Notes: a model not told the origin generated them from the sequence alone. Counted from the stretch's first letter, positions 55,207-64,000 are shown. The stretch: 64,000 nucleotides of DNA from CBDUXT01 sp965371245 (GCA_965371245.1 CBDUXT010000018.1:1-64000), one strand, 5' to 3'. Numbers and translations: made by a program.

Positions 55207-55324
55207 GAGCGTGTTCAAGAAGGCTCTTTCCGAGCCGCGCCCGTAAGGAAGCGGTCCGGTTTCGCACACGAAACCGCTCCCTCACCGTCGCGGCTCGGTT
55301 TGTCATGACCCTTCTTATACACCC
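55207..55324. repeat. 118-bp hairpin MITE, copy 1
   Basis: Starts GAGCGTGTTCAAGAA and ends TTCTTATACACCC. Flanked by 5-bp direct repeats TCTCA (55202-55206 and 55325-55329). Interior is a long hairpin: CCGAGCCGCG and GGAAGCGGT pair with CGCGGCTCGG and ACCGCTCC. No coding capacity. Confidence 0.85.
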
Positions 55325-55470
55325 TCTCAGGAAACTCTTTGGCCTCGTCGGTTCACAGGCAGTATAGTGGCCTCCATGCACGACCGATAGGGTTTCGACC
55401 AGTTCCACACGGGACTGTTGAACCCTGTGGGGATCGTGGTTTCGACATCCAACGAGGTGGAAATCCGTAC

Positions 55471-56868
55471 ATGAGCAGATCATCGGAGACGCGTGTGACG
55501 AGCAAGACACGAAGAACCGGGCAGAGACGGCCCGTGCGCCGACCGCTCTTGTCCGATAAGCTCTGGCAGGACGCCCTCGCCCGGCGTACGGCGCGCGTGG
55601 GCATCGTGGGGATGGGCTACGTCGGGTTGCCGCTCATGCGAACGTTTTGCGGCGCGGGCTTTGCGTGCCTCGGGTTCGACATCGACGTCACCAAAGTGGA
55701 CAAGCTCAACGCCGGGCGAAGCTATATCAAGCACATCCCCTCCTCGCTCATCAAGTCGCTGGTGTCCAAGGGACGGTTCCGTGCCAGCGCCGATCCGGAG
55801 TCGCTTGAGGCCTGCGACGCGATCATCGTATGCGTACCCACGCCGCTCACGAAAATGCGCGAGCCCGACACCAGTTATGTCGAGAACACGGCCCACCTGA
55901 TCGCCGACCACCTGCGCCGCGGGCAACTCGTCATCCTGGAGAGCACCACCTATCCCGGAACCACGCGCGAACTGCTCCAGCCCATCCTCGAAGCTGGCGG
56001 GCTCCGCGCGGAACGGGACTTCTTTTTGGCCTATTCCCCCGAGCGCGAAGACCCCGGCCGAACGAACTTCACGACGGAAACGACTCCCAAGGTGGTCGGC
56101 GCCACCGGTCCCGTCGGCCTCGCCATCGCTACCGCTCTGTACGGCGCGGCCGTGGAAGCCGTCGTCCCCGTGGCAAGCTGCGAGGTGGCCGAGGCGTCCA
56201 AAATCCTCGAGAACGTCTATCGCAGCGTCAACATCGCCATGATCAACGAACTCAAGATGCTCTTCGATCGCATGGGGATCGATGTGTGGGAGGTCATACG
56301 GGCAGCCGCAACGAAACCGTTCGGCTTTCAACCCTTCTACCCGGGTCCGGGGCTCGGCGGACACTGCATTCCCATCGATCCGTTCTATCTGACGTGGAAG
56401 GCTCGCCAGTACGACATGAGCACGCGATTCATCGAGCTGGCGGGCGAAATCAACACGTCGATGCCCGACTACGTCATCACCCGGCTCGCCGACGGACTGA
56501 ACACGCAGAAAAAGGCCGTCAACGGGTCCAAGGTGCTCGTGCTCGGCCTGGCATACAAGAAGGACGTCGATGACATCCGCGAGTCACCTTCGATCGAGCT
56601 GATCGAGATGCTCCGCGCCCGAGGAGCGAAGGTGGACTACAACGATCCCCACGTCCCTCGAACGGGCAAACAGCGCGAACACAACCTGCGGATGACCAGC
56701 AAGAAGCTGACGGCGACCATGCTCCGCTCGTACGACTGTATCCTGATCGCCACGGACCACTCGGCCTATGACTATGGATGGATCGTGAAGAACGCCAAGC
56801 TGGTCGTGGATACGCGCAACGCCACGGTTGACGTCAAGACGGGACGCAGGAAGATCGTGAAGGCGTAG
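55471..56868 (+). CDS. UDP-glucose/GDP-mannose-type nucleotide-sugar dehydrogenase
   Basis: 465 residues from ATG 55471. NAD motif GIVGMGYVGLPL (about 44-55), SPEREDPGRTNFTT, the catalytic Cys in GPGLGGHCIPIDPFYL (about residue 299), and the C-terminal KKDVDDIRESPSIELIE domain. The GGHC-IPIDPFY form resembles UDP-N-acetyl-sugar 6-dehydrogenases (WecC/WbpA). It oxidises a nucleotide hexose to the uronate. A basic N-terminal tail of 40 residues precedes the fold. Confidence 0.9.
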   Translation: MSRSSETRVTSKTRRTGQRRPVRRPLLSDKLWQDALARRTARVGIVGMGYVGLPLMRTFCGAGFACLGFDIDVTKVDKLNAGRSYIKHIPSSLIKSLVSKGRFRASADPESLEACDAIIVCVPTPLTKMREPDTSYVENTAHLIADHLRRGQLVILESTTYPGTTRELLQPILEAGGLRAERDFFLAYSPEREDPGRTNFTTETTPKVVGATGPVGLAIATALYGAAVEAVVPVASCEVAEASKILENVYRSVNIAMINELKMLFDRMGIDVWEVIRAAATKPFGFQPFYPGPGLGGHCIPIDPFYLTWKARQYDMSTRFIELAGEINTSMPDYVITRLADGLNTQKKAVNGSKVLVLGLAYKKDVDDIRESPSIELIEMLRARGAKVDYNDPHVPRTGKQREHNLRMTSKKLTATMLRSYDCILIATDHSAYDYGWIVKNAKLVVDTRNATVDVKTGRRKIVKA

Positions 56869-56900
56869 CTGCCGATGCCGAAGCCTGCCGATCGCCGTTC

Positions 56901-57464
56901 TCAAGACACGTCGATCGTCTCATCCACGTCACCGTTTTCGTTGACGAAGGTTGCGAACTCGATGGTGTCCCCACAGCCGAAGTCCACACCCGCCAGGCTG
57001 AGGCCCACGGGAATCCGGGCGAGCGGCGCCATGATCAGTGGGGTCGTCGCGATCACCTCGACCGACAGCGCGGCCGTTGCGGGACACGCCGCCTCAAACG
57101 CGAACTCAAACGGAGCGAACGGTACCGTTTGTCGAAGGACCATCGTCGTGCCGTCGGCGTAGCCAAGCGTAAACGAGAACTCGACGAAGAAGACGGCCAG
57201 GGTCGCCAGCGAAGGATCCACGCCGGCCTCTTCCGCGTGCGGCACAAGGTCAGTCGGCACCAGCGTGCTCGATATGCGAACCTTCACGTTCGTGGATGGG
57301 TCGAACGCAACACCCGGGGGGGGCATCACATCCAGGAACCCGTTGCCGTTCGCGTCCTCCCGCAAGGCTTTGAGGTCGTCAAACGCCGACGGCGGCTGAC
57401 ACCCGGCCGCGAGCAGAATCAACCCGGCTATGACGCAAGTTGCTCCCCGGTGCATGATGTTCAC
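56901..57464 (-). CDS. Unknown secreted lipoprotein
   Basis: 187 residues. AGGAGG lies seven bases before GTG 57464, which decides this start over ATG 57455. The lipobox is LLAAGCQPP. A mature domain of beta strands follows: VKVRISSTLVP, FFVEFSFTLGYADGTTMVLR, AACPATAALSVEVIA and a Cys pair (about 137 and 167). It ends in an acidic tail. I do not recognise the family. Confidence 0.7.
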   Translation of the reverse strand: MNIMHRGATCVIAGLILLAAGCQPPSAFDDLKALREDANGNGFLDVMPPPGVAFDPSTNVKVRISSTLVPTDLVPHAEEAGVDPSLATLAVFFVEFSFTLGYADGTTMVLRQTVPFAPFEFAFEAACPATAALSVEVIATTPLIMAPLARIPVGLSLAGVDFGCGDTIEFATFVNENGDVDETIDVS

Positions 57465-57824
57465 CTTGCCACCTCCTGGTCGTAACGCCACCGAGTTCGT
57501 TGGCAACGCGTGGATCGAAAGCCTGGTCCGCCGACGGCGTACGGTACGCGACCACGCCCGACACATCGCTCGGACGATTGTAATCGCTTGGTGCTGCGGT
57601 TCAACGCTGCGGCGGAGCAGACCTTCGGCCGGTCGTCACGGTGTGGTTGATCAGCGTCAGCGGGGTGCGCATACCGCCCGTACGACCGCCGCACGGCACC
57701 TGTGTAAATCTGTAGCGGTCGGTTGCCACGCTTCGCGACTACCTCTACGGTCGCACCGGTTGTTCGGGCATTGTCACGTTAGCAAGGCTCTCCAACGGGA
57801 GCCGCCAACCATCGGAGGAATACA
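57465..57824. other. Divergent intergenic region
   Basis: 360 bases between the lipoprotein (minus) and hydrolase (plus) genes. No gene, repeat or clear promoter recognised. Confidence 0.5.
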
Positions 57825-59213
57825 ATGAACAGTCGTTGCGTTGACCCGCGGCTCATGATCGGTCTCGTCGTTGCCATCGCGTGGCCGATGGCGGCTTCGG
57901 CCGGGCCGACCATCCCCGACGATGTCAAGGCCAGCGTCCGGGCACGCGTGGCCAAGGGCATCACGCCCAGCATTGTGGTAGGGCTGGTGGATGCCACCGG
58001 CATGTCGTTTTACAGCCACGGAACGCGCTCGGTCGAGGATCCGTCGCCGGTCGATGAGGACTCGATCTACGAGATCGGATCGATCACCAAGACGTTCACC
58101 GCGCTGCTACTCGCCGACTTGGTCGAGCGTGGCCGACTCGACCTCGATGACCCTATCGAGAAGTACCTGCCGGAAGAGGTGAGGGTTCCTTCGCGCGGCG
58201 GCAAGATCACATTGTTGTCCTTGACGACGCACCGTTCGGGTCTGCCGCGCATGCCGTCGAACTTCGAGCCCGAGGATCCGACCAACCCGTTCGCCGATTA
58301 CACCACCGACCGGCTCTACGCATTTCTTTCCAACCACACGCTGACGCGAGACGTTGGCGCAAGCTACGAATACTCCAACGTGGGAGCGGGCCTCTTGGGG
58401 CACGCGCTGACTCGCGTCGCCGGTAAGGACTACGAAGCGATGATGATCGATCGGATTTGCAAGCCGCTTGGCATGGAGAGCACGGTGTTGAACCTAACGC
58501 CGGAGCTTCGCACGCGGCTGGCACTCGGGCATGCCGACGGCAAGGTCGTGCCCAACTGGGATCTCGACTCCCTCGCCGGCGCGGGCATGATTCGATCGTC
58601 GGCCCGCGACATGCTTCGTTACCTCGCCGCCAACCTCGGTCAAACCGAGACCGCCCTCTATCCGGCCATGAAACGCACGCATGAGCAGCGGCATACCACG
58701 GGCAGGTCAGGGATGTCCATCGCCATGGGCTGGCACATTGAGGACGCCTTCGGCACGCGGATCATTTGGCACAACGGCGGGACCGGCGGGTACCTGACGT
58801 TTTGTGGTTTCGACCCCAAGAGCGGGCTGGGCGCTGTCGTGCTGACGAATTCAAACAACGAAGGCAGCGATGACATCGGACGGCACCTACTGCAAGCGAG
58901 GATCCCCCTCACGCACAAGGGTCCTCAGCAGGAGCGGACTGAGATTGCGCTCGATGAGTCGGTTGTGGCGAGCTACGCCGGCAAGTACTTCGTTCGGCCG
59001 GGTCTGGTCATAACCGTCAAGTTGGAGACGGGAAAGCTCGTGTCCACCTTCGGCCGAAACGCCGCCGTGCCGATGTTCCCGGAGTCGGAAACGAAGTTCT
59101 TTGCCAAGTCCGACGCAGTCCAGATCACCTTCGTCCGCGACGAGTCGAGCCGTGTGACCGGGCTGATCTACCACAATGGCGACCGCGACATGAAAGCGAA
59201 TCGAATCGAGTAG
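57825..59213 (+). CDS. Serine beta-lactamase-like hydrolase (class C fold)
   Basis: 462 residues; GGAGG six bases before ATG. Signal peptide ends AASAG. Catalytic S86-I-T-K89, Y183-S-N185 and WHNGGTGGY (about 313) are the SxxK, YxN and HxG motifs of the AmpC/esterase EstB family. A C-terminal beta domain (about 380-462, SYAGKYFVRPGLVITVKLE) resembles the DUF3471/lipocalin-like tail. It is exported; the substrate may be a peptide or ester, not necessarily a beta-lactam. Confidence 0.88.
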   Translation: MNSRCVDPRLMIGLVVAIAWPMAASAGPTIPDDVKASVRARVAKGITPSIVVGLVDATGMSFYSHGTRSVEDPSPVDEDSIYEIGSITKTFTALLLADLVERGRLDLDDPIEKYLPEEVRVPSRGGKITLLSLTTHRSGLPRMPSNFEPEDPTNPFADYTTDRLYAFLSNHTLTRDVGASYEYSNVGAGLLGHALTRVAGKDYEAMMIDRICKPLGMESTVLNLTPELRTRLALGHADGKVVPNWDLDSLAGAGMIRSSARDMLRYLAANLGQTETALYPAMKRTHEQRHTTGRSGMSIAMGWHIEDAFGTRIIWHNGGTGGYLTFCGFDPKSGLGAVVLTNSNNEGSDDIGRHLLQARIPLTHKGPQQERTEIALDESVVASYAGKYFVRPGLVITVKLETGKLVSTFGRNAAVPMFPESETKFFAKSDAVQITFVRDESSRVTGLIYHNGDRDMKANRIE

Positions 59214-59329
59214 CGCGGCGCGTGCTCGTTTCCTGGTGAGGTGTCCCTGCGCCTGCCGCGAAGCGGGAGCCGCCTGGTCGAATCGTCTGATCGTAAACAC
59301 GCATAGCGAAACCCTGTTACGCCGCGCGT

Positions 59330-59349
59330 AGGGCGGGCTATTGCCCGCC
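59330..59349. repeat. AGGGCGGGC palindrome, copy 3
   Basis: AGGGCGGGCTATTGCCCGCC, identical to 1705-1724. Confidence 0.8.
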
Positions 59350-59492
59350 GTCTTACCGTTCAGTCTTGTTGACGGGCATCGACCCTACGGTCGTTGGGTG
59401 CATCGTTACGCGTAAACTTACGGGTTGGGTGCCCCGTGGCTTTAGCCGTGGGGGACGCGAATCCGGAGACCATTCGAGTCCCCCACTTCTAA

Positions 59493-59610
59493 GAGCGTGT
59501 TTAAGAAGGCTCTTTCCGAGCCGCGCCCGCAAGGAAGCGGTCCGGTTTCCCACTCGAAACCGCTCCCTGACGGTCGCGGCTCGGTTCGTCATGACCGTTC
59601 TTATACACCC
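59493..59610. repeat. 118-bp hairpin MITE, copy 2
   Basis: Same length and ends as 55207-55324 (GAGCGTGTTTAAGAA ... TTCTTATACACCC), flanked by TCTAA direct repeats (59488-59492, 59611-59615). The flanks ACCATTCGAGTCCCCCACT and AAGAGGTGGGCCACCC match the element-free locus at 34049-34098. Confidence 0.88.
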
Positions 59611-59712
59611 TCTAAAAGAGGTGGGCCACCCACCGAGCAAACCCGCAGGTTCAAGGTTGACCATACACTAGTAACCAGTATTGCCGATCCAAACCAAGCA
59701 CGGAGTTCCTTT

Positions 59713-60495
59713 ATGAACACCAAACGGTGCGCGATGTTGTCAGTGGCCGCGATCTACCCGCTGCTCGCCTCGGCCGGCGCCGGGTTCGCGGTGGTCGGTC
59801 GCCACGATGTTTCCGACGAACGACTCGTGTCACTCGGGAAGGAATTCTCCGCGACCGGGCGCGTGATCCCCGACGGCAGTTGCACGCTCATCGCGCCGCA
59901 GTGGGCGATCACGGCCGCACACGTCGCCAGGTCCATTCGGCCGGGAACGGGGCGAGTCGCGTTCCTGGGACGCGAGTACGTGGTCAAGCGTGTCGTGATG
60001 CACCCCAAAGGAAAGTCGCGGCGCCAGGGACCGGGCGGCGTGGACCTTGCCCTGATCGAGTTCAAAGAAGACGTCGCGGATGTCACGCCGACCCCGCTCT
60101 ATCGTGAGACCGACGAAGAGGGAGGGACCGCGTACATCGCAGGCTTCGGCGACATCGGTGACGGAAAGAAACGCCCGGTCCGAAGCGATGGTCGCTGCCG
60201 CGCGGTGACCAATGTGATTCATGAAGTCGATGCCGACCACATCTTCATGAAGTTTGATCCGCCGCCCGGTGGGACCGAACTGGAGGGCGTCGGCGGTCCG
60301 GGCGACAGCGGCGGGCCGGCCTATGTCCGACAAGACGGCAAGGCCTATCTCGTCGGTGTCAGCCACGCATCCATGGGCGGCAAGCCGGGCCGGTACGGGA
60401 CAACAGACATCTACATGCGAGTCAGCAGCCAGTTGGATTGGATCGACAAGACGGCCGGTACGTCGGCGGGTGACACCAAGAAGACGCCAGAATAA
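59713..60495 (+). CDS. Secreted trypsin-like serine protease
   Basis: 260 residues from ATG 59713, with ACGGAG upstream. Signal peptide, then catalytic triad H70 (AITAAHVA), D111 (GGVDLALIEF) and S199 (GPGDSGGPAYV) of family S1. It is exported. Cys residues are sparse (57, 162), so the disulphide pattern is reduced. The frame is open from 59497 through the MITE but that is not a start. Confidence 0.9.
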   Translation: MNTKRCAMLSVAAIYPLLASAGAGFAVVGRHDVSDERLVSLGKEFSATGRVIPDGSCTLIAPQWAITAAHVARSIRPGTGRVAFLGREYVVKRVVMHPKGKSRRQGPGGVDLALIEFKEDVADVTPTPLYRETDEEGGTAYIAGFGDIGDGKKRPVRSDGRCRAVTNVIHEVDADHIFMKFDPPPGGTELEGVGGPGDSGGPAYVRQDGKAYLVGVSHASMGGKPGRYGTTDIYMRVSSQLDWIDKTAGTSAGDTKKTPE

Positions 60496-60548
60496 GCCGC
60501 CTTGCTTGTCGGGGGCCGCACGCTGGAGAGTTGATCTTTTTCCGTCCT

Positions 60549-60667
60549 GAGCCGCAGGCTTTCGCCCGCGCGGACGCCGGTCCGACACGACCGTGTCCGC
60601 TACCCTCCCGACCAGCGCGAGAACTTTATCTCAGAGTGTGGCATGCCCAAGCGGAGCGCGGGCATGG
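60549..60667. repeat. REP-like copy 7 and a 168-bp family core
   Basis: 60549-60577 is a degenerate GAGCCGC-AGGCTTTCGCCCGCG palindrome. 60639-60667 (GTGGCATGCCCAAGCGGAGC) is a core piece of the 168-bp family. Confidence 0.65.
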
Positions 60668-60925
60668 ATGTCAACATGCTACGACAGCCTCCGAAGACCG
60701 GTACTTTCCGACCGATCCCCGCCTCGACCATGCGTTTCGCCCCTCGACAGTCAACGTCGATTGAACCCAGGTGGGCCGATTTGGTACACTCCAGTCTGAC
60801 TCGTTGGGGAACGGGTCTTGCGGCCAGGGTCGCCGCCCGATAACCGGTCCCTAGTACCGATCGAGACGCACCATTCGGGATGCCGCATCCCACTCGCTGT
60901 CACACCCATTGTGGAGGCTGAACCC

Positions 60926-62494
60926 ATGCAACGACGTGTATTGAAGAACGCGGGTCCCGTGCTTGTAGCCGCGACCCTGGGCGGAATCATCTGGGTTAGC
61001 GCCGGAGACTTGAACCCGCCACCCGGCCCGGTGACGCCCACCATGAAGACGTTGGTTGAAATCGAGCCACGGATCGCCATCAACGCAACAAACACGCGGG
61101 GTGATGGCACGTCGATGTTCAGGATTACCAAGCCCGGATCCTACTACCTGACGGGCAACGTCAACGCGGAGGGTAACGCCAACGGACTGGCCATTGACGC
61201 GGCCGACGTCACCGTCGACTTGTCCGGCTACGTTCTGATCGGAGGTGTCGGTTCGACCGCCGGCTCCGGCATTGTGTTAGGCAACGTGAGCAACGTCGAG
61301 ATCCGTAACGGCACCGTGCGTGACTTCGCCGTCTTCGGTGTCAGCGAGAGCTTCAGTACCGGGAAAGCCCACCGGATCATCAATGTCAGGGCGGTGTCAA
61401 ACCGGCGTGGCGGTATCCACTTTCTCGGCGAAGGCCATCTGATTCAAGGTTGTACGGTCGAAGGCAACGCGGAGTCTGGGATCACGACTGGCGTCGCCGG
61501 TACGGTGACCCGGAACACAGTCTCGAATAACGGAGGCGTCGCCATTCTTGCCGGCGATGATTGTGCGTTGACTGACAACGCCGTCCGTAACAACGGATCC
61601 GTCGGTATCTCCGCCGGGGAGGGTAGCACGGTGACCGGAAACAGGTCGATCAAGAACGTCGGAGACGGTATCTCAGTCGTGTCCGACTGCCGCGTGGAGC
61701 ACAATTTCTGCAAGGATAACGGGCGGGAGACAGGGGACGGAGCGGGAATCCATGCGATAGGATCGAACAATCGGATCGTTGGAAACCACCTGACCGGTGC
61801 CGATCGTGGGTTGGACATCGACGGTAGCGGGAACTACGTCGCCGACAACACCGTAAAGGGCAACACAGATAACTACGACATCGATTTCACTCCGCCCTTA
61901 TTGCAGATCAACCAACTCAACATTCTGCTCTCCGAGATTCCGGAATCGATCGACTGGCCCGCAACCGTAACTCTAGCCGGATCGCTGAGAGGGACAAGCA
62001 CTAGTCCCGGACTGACAATCACCGCAGCTGACGTCACCATCGATCTGGCGGGCCACGGCTTGATTGGATCAGGCAGCGGGCTCTCTTCATCAGGGATTGT
62101 CATCTCGGGCCAGAGAAACGTAGAAATCCGCAACGGCACGGTACGTAACTTCGGACAATGGGGCATCGTAGACGGCACGACCTCCGCGAGAGATTACCGG
62201 GTCATCGACGTGAGAGTCGTGGGAAACAAGCGGAGTGGTATCTCCCTCGGCGGCGAAGGCCACCTGATCCAGGGTTGTACGGCTACAGCAAATGGAGCAC
62301 AAGGAATTCTTGTCGATGGCGGCTGCACCGTAATCGGTAACACTGCCTCTGGCAATTGGCTTGAAGGGTTCGTCTTGAGCTCGAATAGCCTTGTTGACCA
62401 GAACATCGCGATCCAGAACGATCAACTAGGTAGTGGGCATCCCAACATGAGCCCATGCCCCACCTGCACGTTCGGTCTAAACCACGCACCGTAA
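60926..62494 (+). CDS. Secreted right-handed parallel beta-helix protein, internally duplicated
   Basis: 522 residues from ATG 60926 (GGAGG 8 bases upstream). Signal-like N-terminus. Short PbH1 rungs recur: VEIRNGTVRDF, IINVRAVSNRRGGIHFLGE, GHLIQGCTVEGNAESGI, GTVTRNTVSNNGG, CALTDNAVRNNGSVGI. Residues about 75-200 are repeated at about 345-480 (VEIRNGTVRNFGQWGIVDG, GHLIQGCTATANGAQGI). Such helices are pectate-lyase-like and bind or cut polysaccharide; no catalytic residues are evident. Fourteen bases separate it from the next gene. Confidence 0.85.
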   Translation: MQRRVLKNAGPVLVAATLGGIIWVSAGDLNPPPGPVTPTMKTLVEIEPRIAINATNTRGDGTSMFRITKPGSYYLTGNVNAEGNANGLAIDAADVTVDLSGYVLIGGVGSTAGSGIVLGNVSNVEIRNGTVRDFAVFGVSESFSTGKAHRIINVRAVSNRRGGIHFLGEGHLIQGCTVEGNAESGITTGVAGTVTRNTVSNNGGVAILAGDDCALTDNAVRNNGSVGISAGEGSTVTGNRSIKNVGDGISVVSDCRVEHNFCKDNGRETGDGAGIHAIGSNNRIVGNHLTGADRGLDIDGSGNYVADNTVKGNTDNYDIDFTPPLLQINQLNILLSEIPESIDWPATVTLAGSLRGTSTSPGLTITAADVTIDLAGHGLIGSGSGLSSSGIVISGQRNVEIRNGTVRNFGQWGIVDGTTSARDYRVIDVRVVGNKRSGISLGGEGHLIQGCTATANGAQGILVDGGCTVIGNTASGNWLEGFVLSSNSLVDQNIAIQNDQLGSGHPNMSPCPTCTFGLNHAP

Positions 62495-62508
62495 GATTGG
62501 AGCCGGAA

Positions 62509-63180
62509 ATGAAAACCACATTGCTTGGAAGTGTCACGATCTTGGCGGTTCCGATGGCTGGCTTGCTCTCCCCATCGAACGTCGATCCGACCCACAGGTT
62601 CGGCTGGGGCGAGAACATTGGCTGGACCAACTGGCGGCATGACGCTCCAAACCTCGGCGACGGCGTCTCGGTGACGCCTACGCATCTAGCAGGTATGGTC
62701 TGGGCCGAGAACGTGGGCTGGATCAACTTAGGAGATGGCACCGGTCCGTACCGAAACGATCAGGCCGATTCAACGACCTTTGGCGTCAACATCGACTTCA
62801 CTACCGGCGACCTGTTCGGCAAGGCCTGGGGCGAGAACATCGGATGGATCAACTTCGATACGCGTGCGACGCAGGGACCGCATGGCCAACAGGCACGCTT
62901 CGACTTCTGCGAGAACCGCTTCCGTGGCTACGCCTGGGGAGAGAATGTTGGCTGGATCAACCTGAGCGATGCCACACACTTCGTCGGCTTGGGACCGGAT
63001 TGTATGAAAGGCGACGTAGCTTGCGACGGAACGATCGGCCTGCCCGACTACGCGAAGTTCAACCAGGCCCTGCTAGGCCCGGGGGAGACAGCGGCATGCC
63101 CGCTCTTCGACGTCGATGACGACGGCGACGTCGATTTGTGTGATTTCGGTGCCGTGCAATCGGCCTTCACACGGCCGTAG
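62509..63180 (+). CDS. GWGEN-repeat protein with dockerin-like tail
   Basis: 223 residues from ATG 62509 (TTGGAG upstream). Signal peptide, then four repeats of the form G-W-G/A-E-N-V/I-G-W-I/T-N: GWGENIGWTN, VWAENVGWIN, AWGENIGWIN and AWGENVGWIN, about 45 residues apart. The C-terminal DVACDGTIGLPDYAKFNQAL and FDVDDDGDVDLCDFGAVQSA are dockerin-like calcium loops. The family is frequent in planctomycetes without known function. It shares an operon with the beta-helix gene. Confidence 0.85.
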   Translation: MKTTLLGSVTILAVPMAGLLSPSNVDPTHRFGWGENIGWTNWRHDAPNLGDGVSVTPTHLAGMVWAENVGWINLGDGTGPYRNDQADSTTFGVNIDFTTGDLFGKAWGENIGWINFDTRATQGPHGQQARFDFCENRFRGYAWGENVGWINLSDATHFVGLGPDCMKGDVACDGTIGLPDYAKFNQALLGPGETAACPLFDVDDDGDVDLCDFGAVQSAFTRP

Positions 63181-63405
63181 CTAGTACACGCCCCCCCCAG
63201 GCGCGCGACTGTGCCGCCTATGTCCGCCAAGACGGCAAGGGCTAACTCCTGGGAGTCGGCCACATTCATCCCCACGACGAGACCGCCCACAAGAACGCGA
63301 AGCCAGATACATGCGCGGGCACCGGGGACGTGCCTCGACGCGTCCCTTCAACGAGTTGCCCGCGACAACCGCCAAGGTGCCACCCCCAACGCCCGGAAAT
63401 ACCGT

Positions 63406-63434
63406 TTGACAGGGGTCGATCGGCGATGTATCTT
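63406..63434 (+). promoter_or_regulatory. Sigma-70-type promoter before the TetR gene
   Basis: TTGACA (63406-63411), 17-base spacer, TATCTT (63429-63434). It lies 22 bases before ATG 63457. Confidence 0.7.
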
Positions 63435-63456
63435 ATTAGATGAACGCTCAACTAGT

Positions 63457-64000
63457 ATGCGTGGCGACGCATTGATCGTCGCCCGAAGGGGCGTCTTCGG
63501 AGCGAAAGCGGTGGCAAGAGGAGGTACGGCAACAGGCAGCGACGTGGCGGCGATCAGGCCGCCGCCGACTCGGCGGAAGCTGGTCGAGACGGCGCGGGAG
63601 CTGTTTCTCGCCAAGGGCTACCACGCCACCGGCATCTCTGAAATCCTGCGCGAGGCCGGGGTCAACGCCGGCAGCCTCTACTACTTTTTCAAGACCAAGG
63701 AAGAGCTGCTGCTGGCCGTCCTTGACTGGTACCTGGACGGGCTCCAGCCGTCTGTGATGGAGCCGGCCTTCGCGCAGACGTCCGATCCGATCGAGCGCGT
63801 CTTCGTCGTGCTTGCGGGCTACCGGCGGATGCTCGTTATGACCGACTGCCGACAAGGCTGCCCCATCGGCAACCTGGCGCTGGAGATGAGCGAGCGGTCG
63901 GAGGCCGTCCGCGAGAAGATCGCCGTAAACTTCGCCAACTGGGTCAAGGCGATCCGCGCATGCATCGAGGCCGCGTCCGACCGGCTGCCCGTCGGGACGG
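63457..64000 (+). CDS. TetR/AcrR-family regulator, partial (runs off the window)
   Basis: Reads RRKLVETARELFLAKGYHAT, GISEILREAGVNAGSLYYFF and KTKEELLLAVLDWYL, the TetR helix-turn-helix, then a ligand domain (CRQGCPIGNLALEMSE). It is open to the window end. Start is uncertain: ATG 63457 fits the promoter but has no clear Shine-Dalgarno; GTG 63511 and 63544 are in frame. Cys residues near MTDCRQGCPIGN could sense a reactive ligand, as in some AcuR/NemR-like members; that is inference. Confidence 0.85.
   Translation, partial: MRGDALIVARRGVFGAKAVARGGTATGSDVAAIRPPPTRRKLVETARELFLAKGYHATGISEILREAGVNAGSLYYFFKTKEELLLAVLDWYLDGLQPSVMEPAFAQTSDPIERVFVVLAGYRRMLVMTDCRQGCPIGNLALEMSERSEAVREKIAVNFANWVKAIRACIEAASDRLPVGT

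Overview
The window is GC-rich chromosomal DNA, most likely from a planctomycete (Planctomycetota, perhaps Phycisphaerae or a sister class). This is inferred from gene content: secreted proteins ending in an IPTL/IPTV-type PEP-CTERM-like anchor, calcium-binding dockerin and thrombospondin-3 tails, FG-GAP/ASPIC-UnbV, DUF1571 and PQQ-like propeller proteins, GWGEN-repeat proteins, an HTTM pair, and many GC-rich palindromic intergenic repeats. There is no rRNA, intact tRNA, CRISPR array or phage module.

Layout. 0-1.7 kb: a dead IS1634-type transposase. 1.7-7.1 kb (minus strand): HTTM membrane protein and partner, a YWTD-propeller/TSP3/IPTL surface protein, a small membrane protein and a secreted zinc phospholipase C-like protein. 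7.3-12.7 kb (plus): STAS antagonist, RsbW-type kinase, acylphosphatase, then EtfB-EtfA and a membrane Fe-S (HdrD/DUF224-like) protein, which together look like an acyl-CoA-dehydrogenase-to-quinone electron route. 12.7-17.2 kb: a solo PD-(D/E)xK protein, an MmgE/PrpD dehydratase, a LarA-like protein and a duplicated prpD tail. 17.2-18 kb: two small overlapping genes and the 3' part of a tRNA-Gln, a possible integration scar. 18-22.6 kb: ASPIC/UnbV lipoprotein, a nuclease-EVE fusion and an unknown lipoprotein. 23-31 kb: a CPA2 antiporter with a hairpin over its ribosome binding site, an atypical NorCB-like pair, an ornithine cyclodeaminase/threonine dehydratase operon and a PQQ-like propeller with an Arg/Gly-rich insert.

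31-37 kb is accessory: a Sll1717-type P-loop ATPase lies between fragments of minus-strand secreted-protein genes, followed by a GbsR regulator with a clear promoter/operator and an IPTL protein frameshifted in a G10 tract. 37-46.6 kb: HAD phosphatase, a 2005-residue Cys-rich secreted protein bracketed by direct repeats, and a frameshifted IS1595 element that truncates a cytidylyltransferase gene. 46.7-64 kb: sigma-70 factor with an N-terminal HTH, coiled-coil protein, DUF1571 lipoprotein, tandem PDZ paralogues, DegT aminotransferase and nucleotide-sugar dehydrogenase (divergent), lipoprotein, serine beta-lactamase-like hydrolase, trypsin-like protease, a parallel beta-helix/GWGEN-dockerin operon, and a partial TetR gene.

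The most notable signals outside genes are the small mobile repeats. One is a 118-bp hairpin MITE with 5-bp target duplications and a related empty site in the same window. Another is a ~168-bp family with long terminal inverted repeats. At least three further palindromic families occur. Several sit at gene boundaries or supply codons to gene ends. No multigene system that is clearly new could be proved from sequence alone; the best candidates for follow-up are the nuclease-EVE protein, the Sll1717 ATPase island, the atypical NOR and the antiporter leader.
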